From Biomphalaria glabrata (Eukaryota > Mollusca > Gastropoda > Planorbidae): a stretch of DNA of 64,000 bases. The stretch covers positions 44,356,384 through 44,420,383 of the forward strand of contig NC_074719.1 in the NCBI RefSeq assembly GCF_947242115.1, read 5' to 3'. Made by a program: the position numbers and the translations under genes. The notes beneath the pieces are model-generated. The model was given only the letters and a program-made list of their open reading frames with translations. It had not been told where the DNA came from and did not search any database. Positions 47,601 through 58,440 of the stretch are shown one piece after another. How positions within the stretch are numbered: position 1 is the stretch's first letter; the number at the start of each line of letters is the position of its first letter.

Positions 47601-49568
47601 GTCAGGTAGCCATTAGAGTTGTGTGGACAATGGCGCCCTAAAAATCCCGAAATTCAAAATTCCTGTCTTCACCGAGATTCGAGCCCCGTACCCGAGGTTT
47701 GATAGCCAAGTGCTTGACCACTCAAGCATCGAGCCCCACAGCAGGTACTGGCCAGTGGAAATAAAAGAATTGTGGGATGTGCAAACAAAAATCAAAACCA
47801 ACTAGAAAAGGTATGAATACCCCAACGCTTTTCAAATGTAATCTCACCTCCGCTGCAGGTAGAGAGAATAAGGCAACATCTAGTTTCACAGCTGAAACAT
47901 TTTGTCATAAAGCTAAACATTTAAAGCTGTGAAATGACTTTGCATAGCACGGCTGAATGAAAATGTGTGTGCCTACTATTGACATAGATTCTAAACAGTT
48001 AAACATCTGACCTCAGCAAGTGGTAACTTATTGCGGGCGCTGCTCTCTATGGCTGCCTTGTTGATTGTCAGAGGCAGAGGCTTCCGACTGAACGTGCCAG
48101 TAGCGTAGTGAGCTCCGCGGTTGGTTTCAAACGTTGGAGCAACATCAAAAATCTGAACTTCATTCGGTTCTGCTTTGTTCTCTGTTTCCGGTGCAAACGT
48201 TATCTGTGTAAATAGTAGAGATGGCGTTTAGTATTTATTAGAGTGGAACTAGCTCTAATCACAAACCTAGCAGTTGAAAATTATTTGTTGAATAGTAATA
48301 ATAATAGAAAGAAAAAAAAAAGACTATGATGAAAGTAAAACGCTACAGAAAATAGTCTTGCTTCGCCAATAAAGAGATAACCTTCGACCTAAACCAACGT
48401 TATTCGTTTCAAAATAAATGTGTTTAAGCTTCTTAAGATCAGTGAATTTGCAGGATTATTTTTTTTTATCTCAGTAACAGTGACATTGCGATGGTGGGGG
48501 AGGGGTGATGAGAATTAGAAAATCCCCGGTCCCGGACTTGAGGGGGGGGGGGCACCAAATGAGTGTTTTCTACATTAAATTTTAAATATTACGCAAAATG
48601 CAGAGGCCCCCCATAGAGGTCAAGCTGCCCCCCCGGGCACCCAAATGATGGAACATTTTTAATTACGCCCCTGCTCAGAAAGAGTTTTTATTGAACGCTG
48701 TGGCACAGTGGACAAAGGAGAAAAGAAGACTCCCCATTCGTTATACTGTTATTATGTTTAATCCACTAGTGTCAGACGCATTTTCTCAAGGATAATAAAG
48801 ATATATTTCTATTATTATTATTTTACCATTATTATTATTATTCACACAAAGTAGGCTTCCTCTTCGAAATAGGATAGGCCTACAAAACATTGTAGTTCTA
48901 CAGCCTATGATTTACTGATAAGCTTCATCTATTCATTTTTTGGACTAATCTGAAAAGTTTATTTTGTCATTTTTGTTCTATACAAATTATGTAATCCATA
49001 ATGGCTGTCACGTGATACGTATTTTTCATTGTTTTTATATATATTATGATGTGGCTAAATGTGTTTATTTACGATTGGTGAATGAGGTCCATTGAATAAT
49101 TAAACAGTAAACCTGGTCGTTTGCCTCATTGTCTATAGGCTGAGGTGTTGGAGTTTTATTTTGAAAGTCTTCGTCTGGTAGATCTTCTCTGTCTTCTTGT
49201 GGTGGTACGTCACCATCATCAGGCTTATCACGTGGCCAGGGCGTGGAACCCGCAGCGCCATTTTCTTTTTCTCTTCCCGTCTCTAAGTCGTCTTCAGCCA
49301 GACGTTCATTAGAATTTTCCCCGGATGAATCCTCGTCAACACCGTGCGTGCTTTCTTGAACTTCCGGTGTGGTCAAGGCCGACCTCGAGTTGTCGTCTGC
49401 TAGCAATACCAGTTGTGTGTCTTCGTTCTTCCCAGCGGTATCGTTGTCAGTTGGCGACGGGGTAACTTGACGTTCGAGCTCGTCGCTCTTGGAATCTTCC
49501 TGAACATCATCAGAATTCTTTAGTAATTCTTCTCCTTCAGTCTGGGCGACATCTTCCGGTTCTGACAT
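44689..49568 (-). CDS. Conserved-looking protein of unknown family, three exons
   Basis: Exons 49568..49113 (start ATG at 49568; an in-frame ATG lies 8 codons earlier), 48203..48012 and 44877..44689 (stop TAG). All joins are phase 0 with GT-AG borders (donors GTTTAC and GTCAGA, acceptors TTTACACAG and AATCTGCAG-type). 278 residues. Residues 1-152 are acidic and disordered-looking, rich in Glu, Asp, Ser and Thr. The rest is more ordered: FETNRGAHYATGTFSRKPLP, IESSARNKLPL, then a basic stretch HLARHTEASSQKTKKWYKG and the aromatic tail SYSWRNMQLFDDFQRHLYTP ending in SFKK. No signal peptide or membrane segment. The short exons and Tyr/Trp-rich C-terminus recall ciliary or axonemal microtubule-associated proteins, but I cannot name a family. 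Intron 2 contains the LINE-L2 at 45022, a Repeat-V and a SINE-B. Confidence 0.7.
45022..46860 (+). mobile_element. LINE-L2 (CR1/L2-like non-LTR retrotransposon), 5'-truncated, open RT frame
   Basis: An uninterrupted frame 45025..46830 (601 codons) carries the reverse transcriptase: NYRPVSNLPFLSKLLE, motif A MLDLSAAFDTLDH, motif B YGVPQGSVLGPVLF, motif C FADDSQLY, and the C-terminal HWLPVKARIDYKV and PKVWNSLPIDLRQ typical of the CR1/L2 group. The frame runs through AGCGCTTTATAAATAAA into (ATT)n, so the 3' end is complete. The 5' end stops just where the second copy (59980..60605) continues upstream, so the endonuclease half is missing and this copy could not move by itself. Lack of any stop points to a recent insertion. 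It lies antisense in intron 2 of the 44689..49568 gene. Confidence 0.92.
46925..47330 (+). repeat. Repeat-V copy
   Basis: TTTACAAAGCTTATATTTAC, CTGTCTGTCTGGTAAAAAGT, CACGTTATTTCTCCG, and the ATTACTGGTAGTTACTTATT block; a second partial unit follows from about 47180. Confidence 0.8.
47468..47735 (-). repeat. SINE-B copy (tRNA-derived)
   Basis: Plus strand TTCCCCTTTCAAAGCTTGCG through GTCATGTGGCCAGCACAACG to CAAGTGCTTGACCACTCAAG. Confidence 0.85.
48478..48673. mobile_element. hAT MITE, CAGTGGCGTAGC family
   Basis: Diverged left end CAGTGACATTGCGATGGTGG; right end (reverse) CAGGGGCGTAATTAAAAATG. Target duplication CTCAGTAA/CTCAGAAA (7 of 8). Interior is 42232..42420 in reverse with a G11 run. 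It lies in intron 1 of the 44689..49568 gene. Confidence 0.85.
48735..48840 (+). mobile_element. LINE-type 3' end with (ATT)n tail
   Basis: TCTCAAGGATAATAAAGATA followed by two runs of ATT. Body too short to assign. Confidence 0.45.
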
Positions 49569-49592
49569 GATCTTTAAAGAACTGTTGAACAA

Positions 49593-50107
49593 AATAATGT
49601 TTGAAGATATTAAAATATTAGACCTAATATGAATGTAAGAAATTTAATTTCACTAGTTGAGTCACAAAAGTAAATAATACAATAAAAATCAACACAAGTA
49701 TCATTCGGTCATGTTGGTAAAAAAAATCAACTCATCATGTTTAAACCAAAGGTATAATATAAAATATAGGTCTCAGTTCTGGGGTTTAACTCTTTATCTT
49801 CGTAATTTTTTTCCACGTTCTGACAGAATAGTTCTTTTTTTTTTTTTTGTCACATTTGTACCTACTACCCTGTTATATTAAAATTTAAAAGCATTTTTGT
49901 TTGCAATCAGAAAACGTTACTTTTGGTGTAGAATTTTAGTTGAATGTATGCTCTTTTTATAATAAACAAAATTAAAGTTTATAAAAATAAAAAATTAATT
50001 AAATTTAATGGGGTCAAATAAACGATGATTTCGTCAATTAGGAGAGAAAGAGTTAAGCATTTTTATTCCAGGATTTTATTTTATAAATTATTATAACAAC
50101 TTCTATT
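49593..50107. other. 5' flank of the unknown three-exon gene
   Basis: AT-rich, with a T run at 49837 and a SINE-B-like GGAGAGAAAGAGTTAAGC trace near 50040. No TATA box could be fixed. Confidence 0.35.
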
Positions 50108-50278
50108 TGTTTGTAAAATGCTTTGCATGTTTCGGATGTTCATTCAGAGTTCTAGATAATCTACTTCCTAGTCAAAACCACCCGCAAAACGACGGGAGAT
50201 GGCGGGTGGGGGGTATGAACCCGGGACCATTGAGATGACATAACGATACTCCAGCGCGCATGCCGCACAACCAGCCAT
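50108..50278 (-). repeat. SINE-A copy (tRNA-derived)
   Basis: GCATGTTTCGGATGTTCATT to CACAACCAGCCAT on the plus strand with GAACCCGGGACCATTG. A second, headless fragment follows at 50325..50390 (GAACCAGAGACCATTGGAAC). Confidence 0.85.
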
Positions 50279-50664
50279 ACCATAAGCAAATGTTTTTTAA
50301 AACAGGTTTCGGATATTTCAAAGCAATAAAAGGTTCGAACCAGAGACCATTGGAACGACAGTTTTGAAGCACATACCATTCGACCAGGTTACCATTCTGG
50401 TATTCTGAGGACGAGAGAGAAGCCCTTACCTCATACTATTAATCTATTCCTTTTACAGCTTTAAGGTGACTGAATCCTGATTACTTTTGTCCACCAGGTG
50501 GGTTTAAAAAAAAAAGCTTTGAATGGAACGATTTTCACTCTTTTTTCCAGGTAGACAGTTTAAAGTATCTAGCGAGTAGGCCTGTATATCGCTAACTGTC
50601 GCCGTCCCCTCTTTTTCCTTTATTCTGTAGATTATTTAAACACGCATGCTCCGAACTGATCTGA

Positions 50665-51275
50665 ACTAGTAGAACTGTGGTACTGACTGATCTAAACAAG
50701 TAGCCTAGGCCTAGGTTCCACCATGTGTTACAGACTGATCACATTTAGTAGTCTCCATCGTGAGTTACAGACTGATCACATTTAGTAGTCTCCATAGTGT
50801 GTTACAGACTGATCTCAATAAGTAGATTCCGTCGTGTGTTACAGACTGATCTAAATTAGTAGACTCCATCTTGTTACAGACTGAGCTCAATTAGTAGATT
50901 CCATCGTGTTACTGACTGATCTCAATTAGTAGATTCCACTGTGTGTTACAGACTGATCACATTTAGTAGTCTCCATCGTGAGTTACAGACTGATCACATT
51001 TAATAGTCTCCATAGTGTGTTACAGACTGATCTCAATTAGTAGACTCCATCGTGTTACTGAATGATCTCAATAAGTAGATTCCACCGTGTGTTACAGACT
51101 GATTTCAATTAGTAGACTCCATCGTGTTACTGACTGATCTCAATAAGTAGACTCTACCGTGTGTAATGGTGTGTTACAGACTGATCTCAATTAGTAGACT
51201 TCACCGTGTCTACAGATTTCTACGAGTTGGCTACGCCGTGTGTTACAGACTGATATCAAGTAGTAGACTCCACAT
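50665..51275 (+). repeat. Minisatellite, about 35-45-bp units, some 15 copies
   Basis: Unit GTGTGTTACAGACTGATCTC then AATTAGTAGACTCCATC. Variants alternate ATCACATTTAGTAGTC and ATCTCAATTAGTAGA, so there are at least two sub-types and a higher-order duplication (the pair at 50730-50820 recurs at 50945-51030). Confidence 0.92.
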
Positions 51276-52495
51276 TGTGCAAAAGATATTTTGCTGACGC
51301 TCGACGTTAGCGTTATCTGAACCCTAACCGGCTGACGTGTTAAGTCTCTATAGAAAACAATAGTCAGATCGCCCACTACCGTCCCCACTGCCCTTACATT
51401 AGCTTTATGCCAGGTCAACACGGTTACACGCCACTTGAGAGCAGTCGTACGAGAGAGGCAGAGAGACTATTCTATAGGCACCATTCTAACAGTGCTATGT
51501 GTTTGCTCTTTAGAGCGTAAAAATATCAGTGTCTGTATTTACATATCGTGACCCCTGACCTTTGCTCGACTTGCCAGGATTCAGCGGCGTGACGATTCAA
51601 CATTTCAATTCGAATCACCCAAGACATTTTCCTCTTATAGGCCTACATTCGTTTTTAATATGGGATCGTACATATTAACAGTTTATAATCTTTAGATAGG
51701 AAATAATAAAACTGATAAAGTGAGTGAAAAGGTAGCCCTACTACTAAACAACAAAAACATTAAAAATACTTTTTTTTCAAAAAGACAATACCGCCTTTAC
51801 ACAACTTATAAAGCGATTGTTTTTTTCTCTAAATAACTAATGAATGATAGATTAAAAAACAACGGAACATTTTACCACGCTCTCAGCCCGAGAAAGAATC
51901 CTGATTAAGCGAATGTATAGATCTACCACTTTTTTTATGATATTCCAATAATTTGGCCTTTAGATCTAGATTCTAGACTAAGAAGACGATGCGTGAAATT
52001 TTCCTGAACATTAATTTATAAATAATGCCTTACATTCGAAATTCTTGAACGCGTTAGTCCTTTCAAAACCGATGTTGGATCTAGACCTAGAATCCGAGAT
52101 CAAGATCTCTAGCCAAATTTAAATTTTTATTTTTTTTTTTACTTGAAAAAAATATAAAAGTCAAACTTGAGTTTTCCCCATATGGCCAACGAGCTAGTAA
52201 TTCTTTTTCTCAGCGATGTACATCAACTGTTAAATTTCTAGGAAAATCGTTATAGCAGTTTTTGAGATCAGAGTCCAAGTTTCTCCACCCACACTCCATT
52301 TCCGAGTTCCAGGAAGTTTTGACTTGAATTGAGGTAATATAAAAACAAAAGGAAACGAAACTACATTTTCTATCATGATAACTTCGTTCAAGATGATTGA
52401 AGATATTAATCATTAGTTCATCAATCGGTCACATTATACCTTCATTGACTCTGCCTGTCAGGCAATGACCCTTGCAAAGGTAACGGTCAGTGAGC
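51276..52495. other. Intergenic DNA before the satellite
   Basis: CTAGATC words near 51960-52110 and T runs. No gene recognised. Confidence 0.4.
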
Positions 52496-53530
52496 CAGTT
52501 GTCTGTGAACCATTTGTCCTTTGAACAAAGACCTTCGGCTTTGGGTGACCTAATTGTCGTGAACGAATTATCATATAACCAGTTGTCTGTGAACCATTTG
52601 TCCTTTGAACAAAGACCTTCGGCTTTGGGTGACCTAATTGTCGTGAACGAATTATCATATAACCAGTTGTCTGTGAACCATTTGTCCTTTGAACAAAGAC
52701 CTTCGGCTTTGGGTGACCTAATTGTCGTGAACGAATTATCATATAACCAGTTGTCTGTGAACCATTTGTCCTTTGAACAAAGACCTTCGGCTTTGGGTGA
52801 CCTAATTGTCGTGAACGAATTATCATATAACCAGTTGTCTGTGAACCATTTGTCCTTTGAACAAAGACCTTCGGCTTTGGGTGACCTAATTGTCGTGAAC
52901 GAATTATCATATAACCAGTTGTCTGTGAACCATTTGTCCTTTGAACAAAGACCTTCGGCTTTGGGTGACCTAATTGTCGTGAACGAATTATCATATAACC
53001 AGTTGTCTGTGAACCATTTGTCCTTTGAACAAAGACCTTCGGCTTTGGGTGACCTAATTGTCGTGAACGAATTATCATATAACCAGTTGTCTGTGAACCA
53101 TTTGTCCTTTGAACAAAGACCTTCGGCTTTGGGTGACCTAATTGTCGTGAACGAATTATCATATAACCAGTTGTCTGTGAACCATTTGTCCTTTGAACAA
53201 AGACCTTCGGCTTTGGGTGACCTAATTGTCGTGAACGAATTATCATATAACCAGTTGTCTGTGAACCATTTGTCCTTTGAACAAAGACCTTCGGCTTTGG
53301 GTGACCTAATTGTCGTGAACGAATTATCATATAACCAGTTGTCTGTGAACCATTTGTCCTTTGAACAAAGACCTTCGGCTTTGGGTGACCTAATTGTCGT
53401 GAACGAATTATCATATAACCAGTTGTCTGTGAACCATTTGTCCTTTGAACAAAGACCTTCGGCTTTGGGTGACCTAATTGTCGTGAACGAATTATCATAT
53501 AAACAGTTGTCTGTGAACCATTTGTCTTTG
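52496..53530 (+). repeat. 84-bp satellite, 12 full units plus a partial one
   Basis: CAGTTGTCTGTGAACCATTT starts at 52496 and every 84 bases up to 53504. Units look identical by eye except at the right edge. Each unit contains the near-palindrome CAAAGACCTTCGGCTTTG. Because 84 is a multiple of three and the unit lacks stops in one plus and two minus frames, long frames of 387, 373 and 361 codons arise. None has a credible flanking exon, so they are treated as by-products. Confidence 0.95.
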
Positions 53531-53654
53531 AACAGTGCCGCACATGTCACTTGTGATACCTATACGACTAAACGTGAAAAAAAAACAACACCTTTCGGCT
53601 GCACGTTGCGAAAAAAGTGGGCTGATATACTACAAAATTGTAGACTACATTGAA

Positions 53655-53915
53655 ATCCTAGTAAAAGTTGAATTTAAAACAAGGTTTCAAAGACAGTTTG
53701 TGTGGAAACACAAACTCAAAATCGGCCCCCGAAGTGGTCCACCTAGGCAGGTAAAAAGGCAGGTTTCAATAATATTTTCAGAAATAATATCAGAGTGAAA
53801 ATCTATCAAAGGCAAAAGACAGAGAAAAATGGAGAAAGAAGGTTTACAGATCTTGTGTGGTGCCCCAACGGTCCAGCAGACCAAGGGATAGGTGAAAATG
53901 AAATGAATGTTGGTA
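53655..53915 (+). mobile_element. LINE-R 3' fragment (RTE-like)
   Basis: AAAATCGGCCCCCGAAGTGG, then a frame reading RQKTEKNGERRFTDLVWCPN. A near-identical block is at 61940..62185 in reverse. Confidence 0.75.
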
Positions 53916-54059
53916 AAACAACGAAAAGAAGGGCCGCAACCAATTGCTTTTATTTAGCGTGTCATCCATGTTCCAATATGCACTCACTTATTCGAAAAGG
54001 TGTTCAACAAACAAAAGTTATTTTAGAGTTAACAAATTTCTAGTTTACATCAGGATTCG

Positions 54060-55248
54060 AATAGGTCATCCCAGGGCCGGTAATAGGAGGCCTTATGCGA
54101 AATGAGTTTGATGGCCCCAAATGAAAAAAAAAACACGGACAAAAAAATAAAATTACGCAATTTATTAAAAACCTAACTGATCTATATGTTTAGAGAATAT
54201 GCATTAAAAATTATACCATAATATAAAACTGAATTTTACATTTTAGAATGCAATAATAAAAAAAAGTGAAATATAGACCACATATCTTGTTCCATTTCGA
54301 TCCGGACATATCATACATCAGTATTGGTTTTATATTTATTATCACATTCAATAAAACAAAACTCAAATCTAGATGTTTTGTTTCGCAAATAATTTTTTTA
54401 AAAAATCACAATTGTAACCTCTGTAACAAATTAACACATAAAAAAAAAGAAAAAAGTAAATTTCCCCTTTCAGACCTTAGGCCGATTTGACATATTGATC
54501 AAATTGGGCCCCGTGTCAGCCAAGGGCCCCGCAATTTAGCCTACGTTTAGCATGCATAAACAAAAGTTATTTTAGAGTTAACAAATTTCTAGTTTAGAGT
54601 TAACAACTTTCTAGTTTCCCCTTTCAGACCTTAGGCCGATTTGACATATTGATCAAATTGGGCCCCGTGTCAGCCAAGGACCCCGCAATTTAGCCTACGT
54701 TTAGCATGCATAAACAAAAGTTATTTTAGAGTTAACAAATTTCTAGTTTAGAGTTAACAAATTTCTAGTTTCCCCTTTCAGACCTTAGGCCGATTTGACA
54801 TATTGATCAAATTGGGCCCCGTGTCAGCCAAGGGCCCCGCAATTTAGCCTACGTTTAGCATGCACAAACAAAAGTTATTTTAGAGTTAACAAATTTCTAG
54901 TTTACATCAGGATTCGAATAGGTCATCCCAGGGCCGGTCTTAGGTAATAGAAATGAGTTTGATGGCCCATATCATTCATGTCTCTTGTCACAGGATTTTG
55001 AAAGATATATGACTTAGAGTGTCTTAAAGGATTAGCATATTTAGTATACCATACGATAGACGTAACTTTAATTAAGCCACTGGCGCCTACCTAAGTTGAG
55101 CTGCTTCCTATGCATGTTGCATAATAAAAGTTGATATAGGCCTCATGATGTAATTAATAGTAAAAGTTGTTACTTTAAAAAAAATGTAGATGATGGGCCT
55201 CGAAAGCATCCATTAAATTGGGCCTCGCAATTTGTAAGGCCGGCCCTG
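54060..55248. mobile_element. CAGGGCCGG-family TIR element with an internal 154-bp triplication
   Basis: CAGGGCCGGTAATAGGAGGC at about 54072 and CAGGGCCGGTCTTAGGTAAT at 54929 follow the same 25 bases of flank (GGATTCGAATAGGTCATCC). The right end (reverse) at 55248 is CAGGGCCGGCCTTACAAATT. Between them GACCTTAGGCCGATTTGACA recurs at 54473, 54627 and 54781, 154 apart. So the region is a duplicated, nested or chimeric element rather than one clean insertion. The 154-bp unit begins with a SINE-B tail motif (CCCCTTTCAGACCTTAG). Confidence 0.7.
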
Positions 55249-56034
55249 CTTGAAGCACAAGTATTTTAATATCCAACACCTAAGCATTCTCATTTATTGA
55301 CAAAATTAAATTGATAAATATTCTAAATATTGGCTAAACATAATTTTTACAGGTCACCCTAGAAGTCAAATTTAAAATTTTGTTAGTTATGTCTTTATTC
55401 ACTATAAGATAATTAAAATTTGGATTCGGACCATTACTTATAACATTTATTGTCTGTTAGATCTAATTATTTTCCTAGTTTATAAAACATGGTTCGGCAC
55501 ACTTACCGTTAAGAAAATTAGTTAAAGCGACACAGATGTTTCTTTTTTAAAGAAATGTATGGATGATAAAAATTACAATTCATTGTACATAATATATAGC
55601 TTAATAGCCCCTGTACATAATTAGCAATATCTGATTGCTGCTTATTAATGTTTACCGATGTTTCAATAACGTAAGTAATAATAAATCAATACACACTTTT
55701 TAATGCTGGATGATATCCCGGGGTCCTTCACAATCAACCGTGTTCAGTGTGCTGCCTTAAAAAAGGGGGTAAAAGATTTGTAGAATTACCCGTAAAGCAG
55801 GCCATGATTTTTTGAACAGAGCACTTAGCAACCTTTGATTGATTTGTTAGGGAAACATAGTTGGTGGCAATCAGATCAAGACCAACTAGCCTATATAATT
55901 TCTGAAAGGCCCCCGTAGGCCCTATTAATCGCTATGTAATGTTATGCCTTAAGAGGAAAAAAAATGTTCACTATTCTAGGTCACCTAGCTTGCTTTTCAG
56001 AGTCGTCGCCGATTTTTGTTTTACAAGAGAGGTA
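55249..56034. other. Intergenic DNA, nothing identified
   Basis: AT-rich; no repeat end or exon recognised. Confidence 0.4.
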
Positions 56035-56430
56035 CTATAATTACAAAGCTTTAATCAACTCACTCTGTCTGTCTGTTTGTTTGTCTGTCTGTCCCTCTGT
56101 ATGTATGTACGATAAAAAGTTTGTACACGTTATTTCTCCCATACCCAATATCGGATTAAACCGAAATTTTGAACAATTATTTCTTTTACCTGACAAAACA
56201 AAAGGATTGATGATGTGGAAGCAGATCTGCAACAGCTTGGGGTTCGGGCGAGGAGACGAAAGGCCCAGGAGAGATCTGAATGGAGGGATGTGTTGAAGCA
56301 GGCCAGAGTCCTCCATGGGCTGTGGCGCCACCGGGATGGATGGATGGACAAAACAAAAAAAAATACAGTTAGTTAATTAAGTTTTTATTAACTATTGGTT
56401 ATTGGTTATTTTGTTTATCTTGAACAAAGG
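56035..56430 (+). repeat. Repeat-V copy interrupted by a LINE
   Basis: TTACAAAGCTTTAATCAACT, (CTGT)n, CACGTTATTTCTCCC and, after the insertion, TACAGTTAGTTAATTAAG. Confidence 0.8.
56204..56346 (+). mobile_element. Short LINE 3' end with perfect 12-bp target duplication
   Basis: GACAAAACAAAA flanks both sides (56192..56203 and 56347..56358). A frame reads RRRKAQERSEWRDVLKQARV then LHGLWRHRD, an RTE-type protein end, and the element ends in (GGAT)n. 143 bp, strongly 5'-truncated, recent. Confidence 0.85.
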
Positions 56431-57715
56431 GAAAGAACTCGTGGCATAAGTTAAAATAGTCCCCTTAAGGACTCTTGAGTCCTGAGTGAGCATTTTTTTA
56501 TGCATTTAAGAAATGATCATGTAAACATTCATCAAGATACCCCCCTATTCTCTCCCCCTGTCACAACTGGTCCAGACAAGTGATAGGATCATAGCGCATT
56601 GAGAAAGCTAAAAGCTTAAAAAGTAAATTAGTAAAAATATTTCTAATCGCACAGATTTAACAGATTTATTGTGTCTATATGAATCACATGACTGATCCAA
56701 ACTAAATGATGCAATTACACTTAATGTAAGCTTGTTTTTTTTTAAAAAGAAAGTTTTTCTTGTAGTCTTAAAGTCTTGTCCCTACAATACTCACTTAAAA
56801 ATTGGCATTGAGCCACTTTTAAGTCTTACGAGCCTCGATGAAAGACGTGGTCCTTAAATCCTAGATCCCACTACAGTATGCGCCCCTGTAAGAGAAGTCC
56901 TAGGCCTATATTTGTTCGATTCATTGCGTGGCCTGTTAGTGACTGTCTTGTAGTCAACTGACCGTTTCAGATTTTCAGCGAGACTCCTAAATTTGGTTGC
57001 AAGATCACATTATTTAGTAAGGTCGTGTATGCATTTGGTGACTAATTTGCTTTAGTTTCTCTCAGGCTTTTACTCGTACTCTCTTGGATTGACTTTCTTA
57101 TGGAAACCCATCAAATGGTGGGGAAAAAAGATTTCCTAGAGAGTAGAGCGTGTTTTATTTCGTCGGGGAGGGGGTTAATCCGCTAAAACTTCCCCCATGC
57201 CATTTTGATCTTCGCTTCTCTTGAATAATGTGTCCTTAAAAAAAAAAATAGATCTATTAGTCACAGTTAAGTGCACAAGATACAATCTGCTGGGCTGCCA
57301 AAAGAGAAGCTTTAAAAAATCACACATATTCATATTACCGACACGAACTTTCACAGGTAGACCGGTAGACCTACGAAAAATGCCACGTTTATGATTGCCA
57401 ATTATTCTATTATTATTTTTTAATTACAGCATACAAAGTCTCACAGCCTTCACTTGAATACTTAATTAAAAATGTGATATCATTTAAATAGTTTGAAAAA
57501 AAAAAACATTCTTAACTAGACCTATTCAAAGATGTATGACAATTATCGTTTAATCTTTGATTTGGCTCCACGAGAATGCACGGTTACATAGCGTAAGAAA
57601 GTACTCCTTCACTATTCCAATCCGTCATCATAAGAGTCAGACCAGCCATTGCTTTCCTGTTGTCCAAATAAATCTTCCCTTGTCGATCCCCATTACGAGT
57701 CCCTGGCACGGATGA
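56431..57715. other. Intergenic DNA, nothing identified
   Basis: AT-rich with A runs near 57240 and 57495. No coding frame of note. Confidence 0.4.
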
Positions 57716-57717
57716 AT

Positions 57718-57784
57718 GTTCATCTAATCATGTTCATCGAATCATGTTCTTCGAATCATGTTCATCGAATCATGTTCATCGGGG
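57718..57784 (+). repeat. Tandem repeat of about 16 bp
   Basis: ATGTTCATCGAATC repeated about four times with a C/T change. Confidence 0.85.
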
Positions 57785-57944
57785 ATCAGACTCAAAATTT
57801 TTTTTTTTTTAAGTTTAACATCAACCTAACAAATGTAGTCGATGATTCCATTTAAAAAAAATATGCCTTAAAAGATTTTTTTTTTTAAATTGCTAATGCG
57901 TTTGCATTTTGTTTGCAGAGTTTCTCTGTATCAGTATCACGAAC

Positions 57945-58300
57945 AAGTCTGGTCATGAAGAGGGCTCAGCAATCAATATAGTGAAAATCCAAAAGGCTGC
58001 GGTTCCTCCTTCTCCGTTGTATGCCTCAGATTTGGATTTTATATTCCCGCCATAATTAAACTGCTAATTTATTTCCTCTTATGACTAAAGGGCTCGCAAA
58101 GACCTTCCTTCAGGGAGCAGTACCAGGAAAAAGAAGAAGAGGCAGACAGAGAAAGCGATGGGAAGACAACATAAAAGAATGGACGGGCCTGCCGTTGAAA
58201 GAGGTTCTAAGGCAAAAGACGGAGAGGAATGGAGATAGACGGTCGACAAATCTTTCATGGTGCCCCAACTGTCCAACAGACTAAGGGATAGGTAAAGGTA
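57945..58300 (+). mobile_element. LINE-R 3' end (RTE-like), copy 1 of a tandem pair
   Basis: Frame 58081..58284 reads GLAKTFLQGAVPGKRRRGRQ and RWEDNIKEWTGLPLKEVL, the typical C-terminus of RTE-clade RT proteins. Confidence 0.85.
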
Positions 58301-58440
58301 CATGAAGAGGACTCAGCAATCAACATAGGGAAGATCTCAAAGATAAGATAAGATAAGATAATTTAATTGATCCAATCAAATGGAAATTCAGTTTGACTAC
58401 AATTGACAACCTCAAGGTAACTACTTTACAAAAACAATAT
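58301..58440 (+). mobile_element. LINE-S tail inserted between the LINE-R pair
   Basis: (AAGAT)n / GATAAGATAAGATAATTTAA followed by GGAAATTCAGTTTGACTACA, a 3' end in reverse orientation, breaking the second LINE-R unit after GAGGACTCAGCAATCAAC. Confidence 0.7.

Noticed and set aside
47850-47893. Extra 44-base exon of the 44689..49568 gene (good-looking acceptor and GTGAGA donor)
   Set aside because: Joined in phase it gives an immediate stop (CTG TGA), whereas direct joining of 48012 to 44877 keeps the frame.
52496-53530. CRISPR-like array
   Set aside because: Units are contiguous and identical with no unique spacers, and the surrounding DNA is animal nuclear DNA.
52429-53653. Three long open frames (387, 373 and 361 codons) suggesting a repeat protein
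   Set aside because: All arise from a stop-free 84-bp satellite unit whose length is a multiple of three; no flanking exon, signal or conserved start supports any of them.
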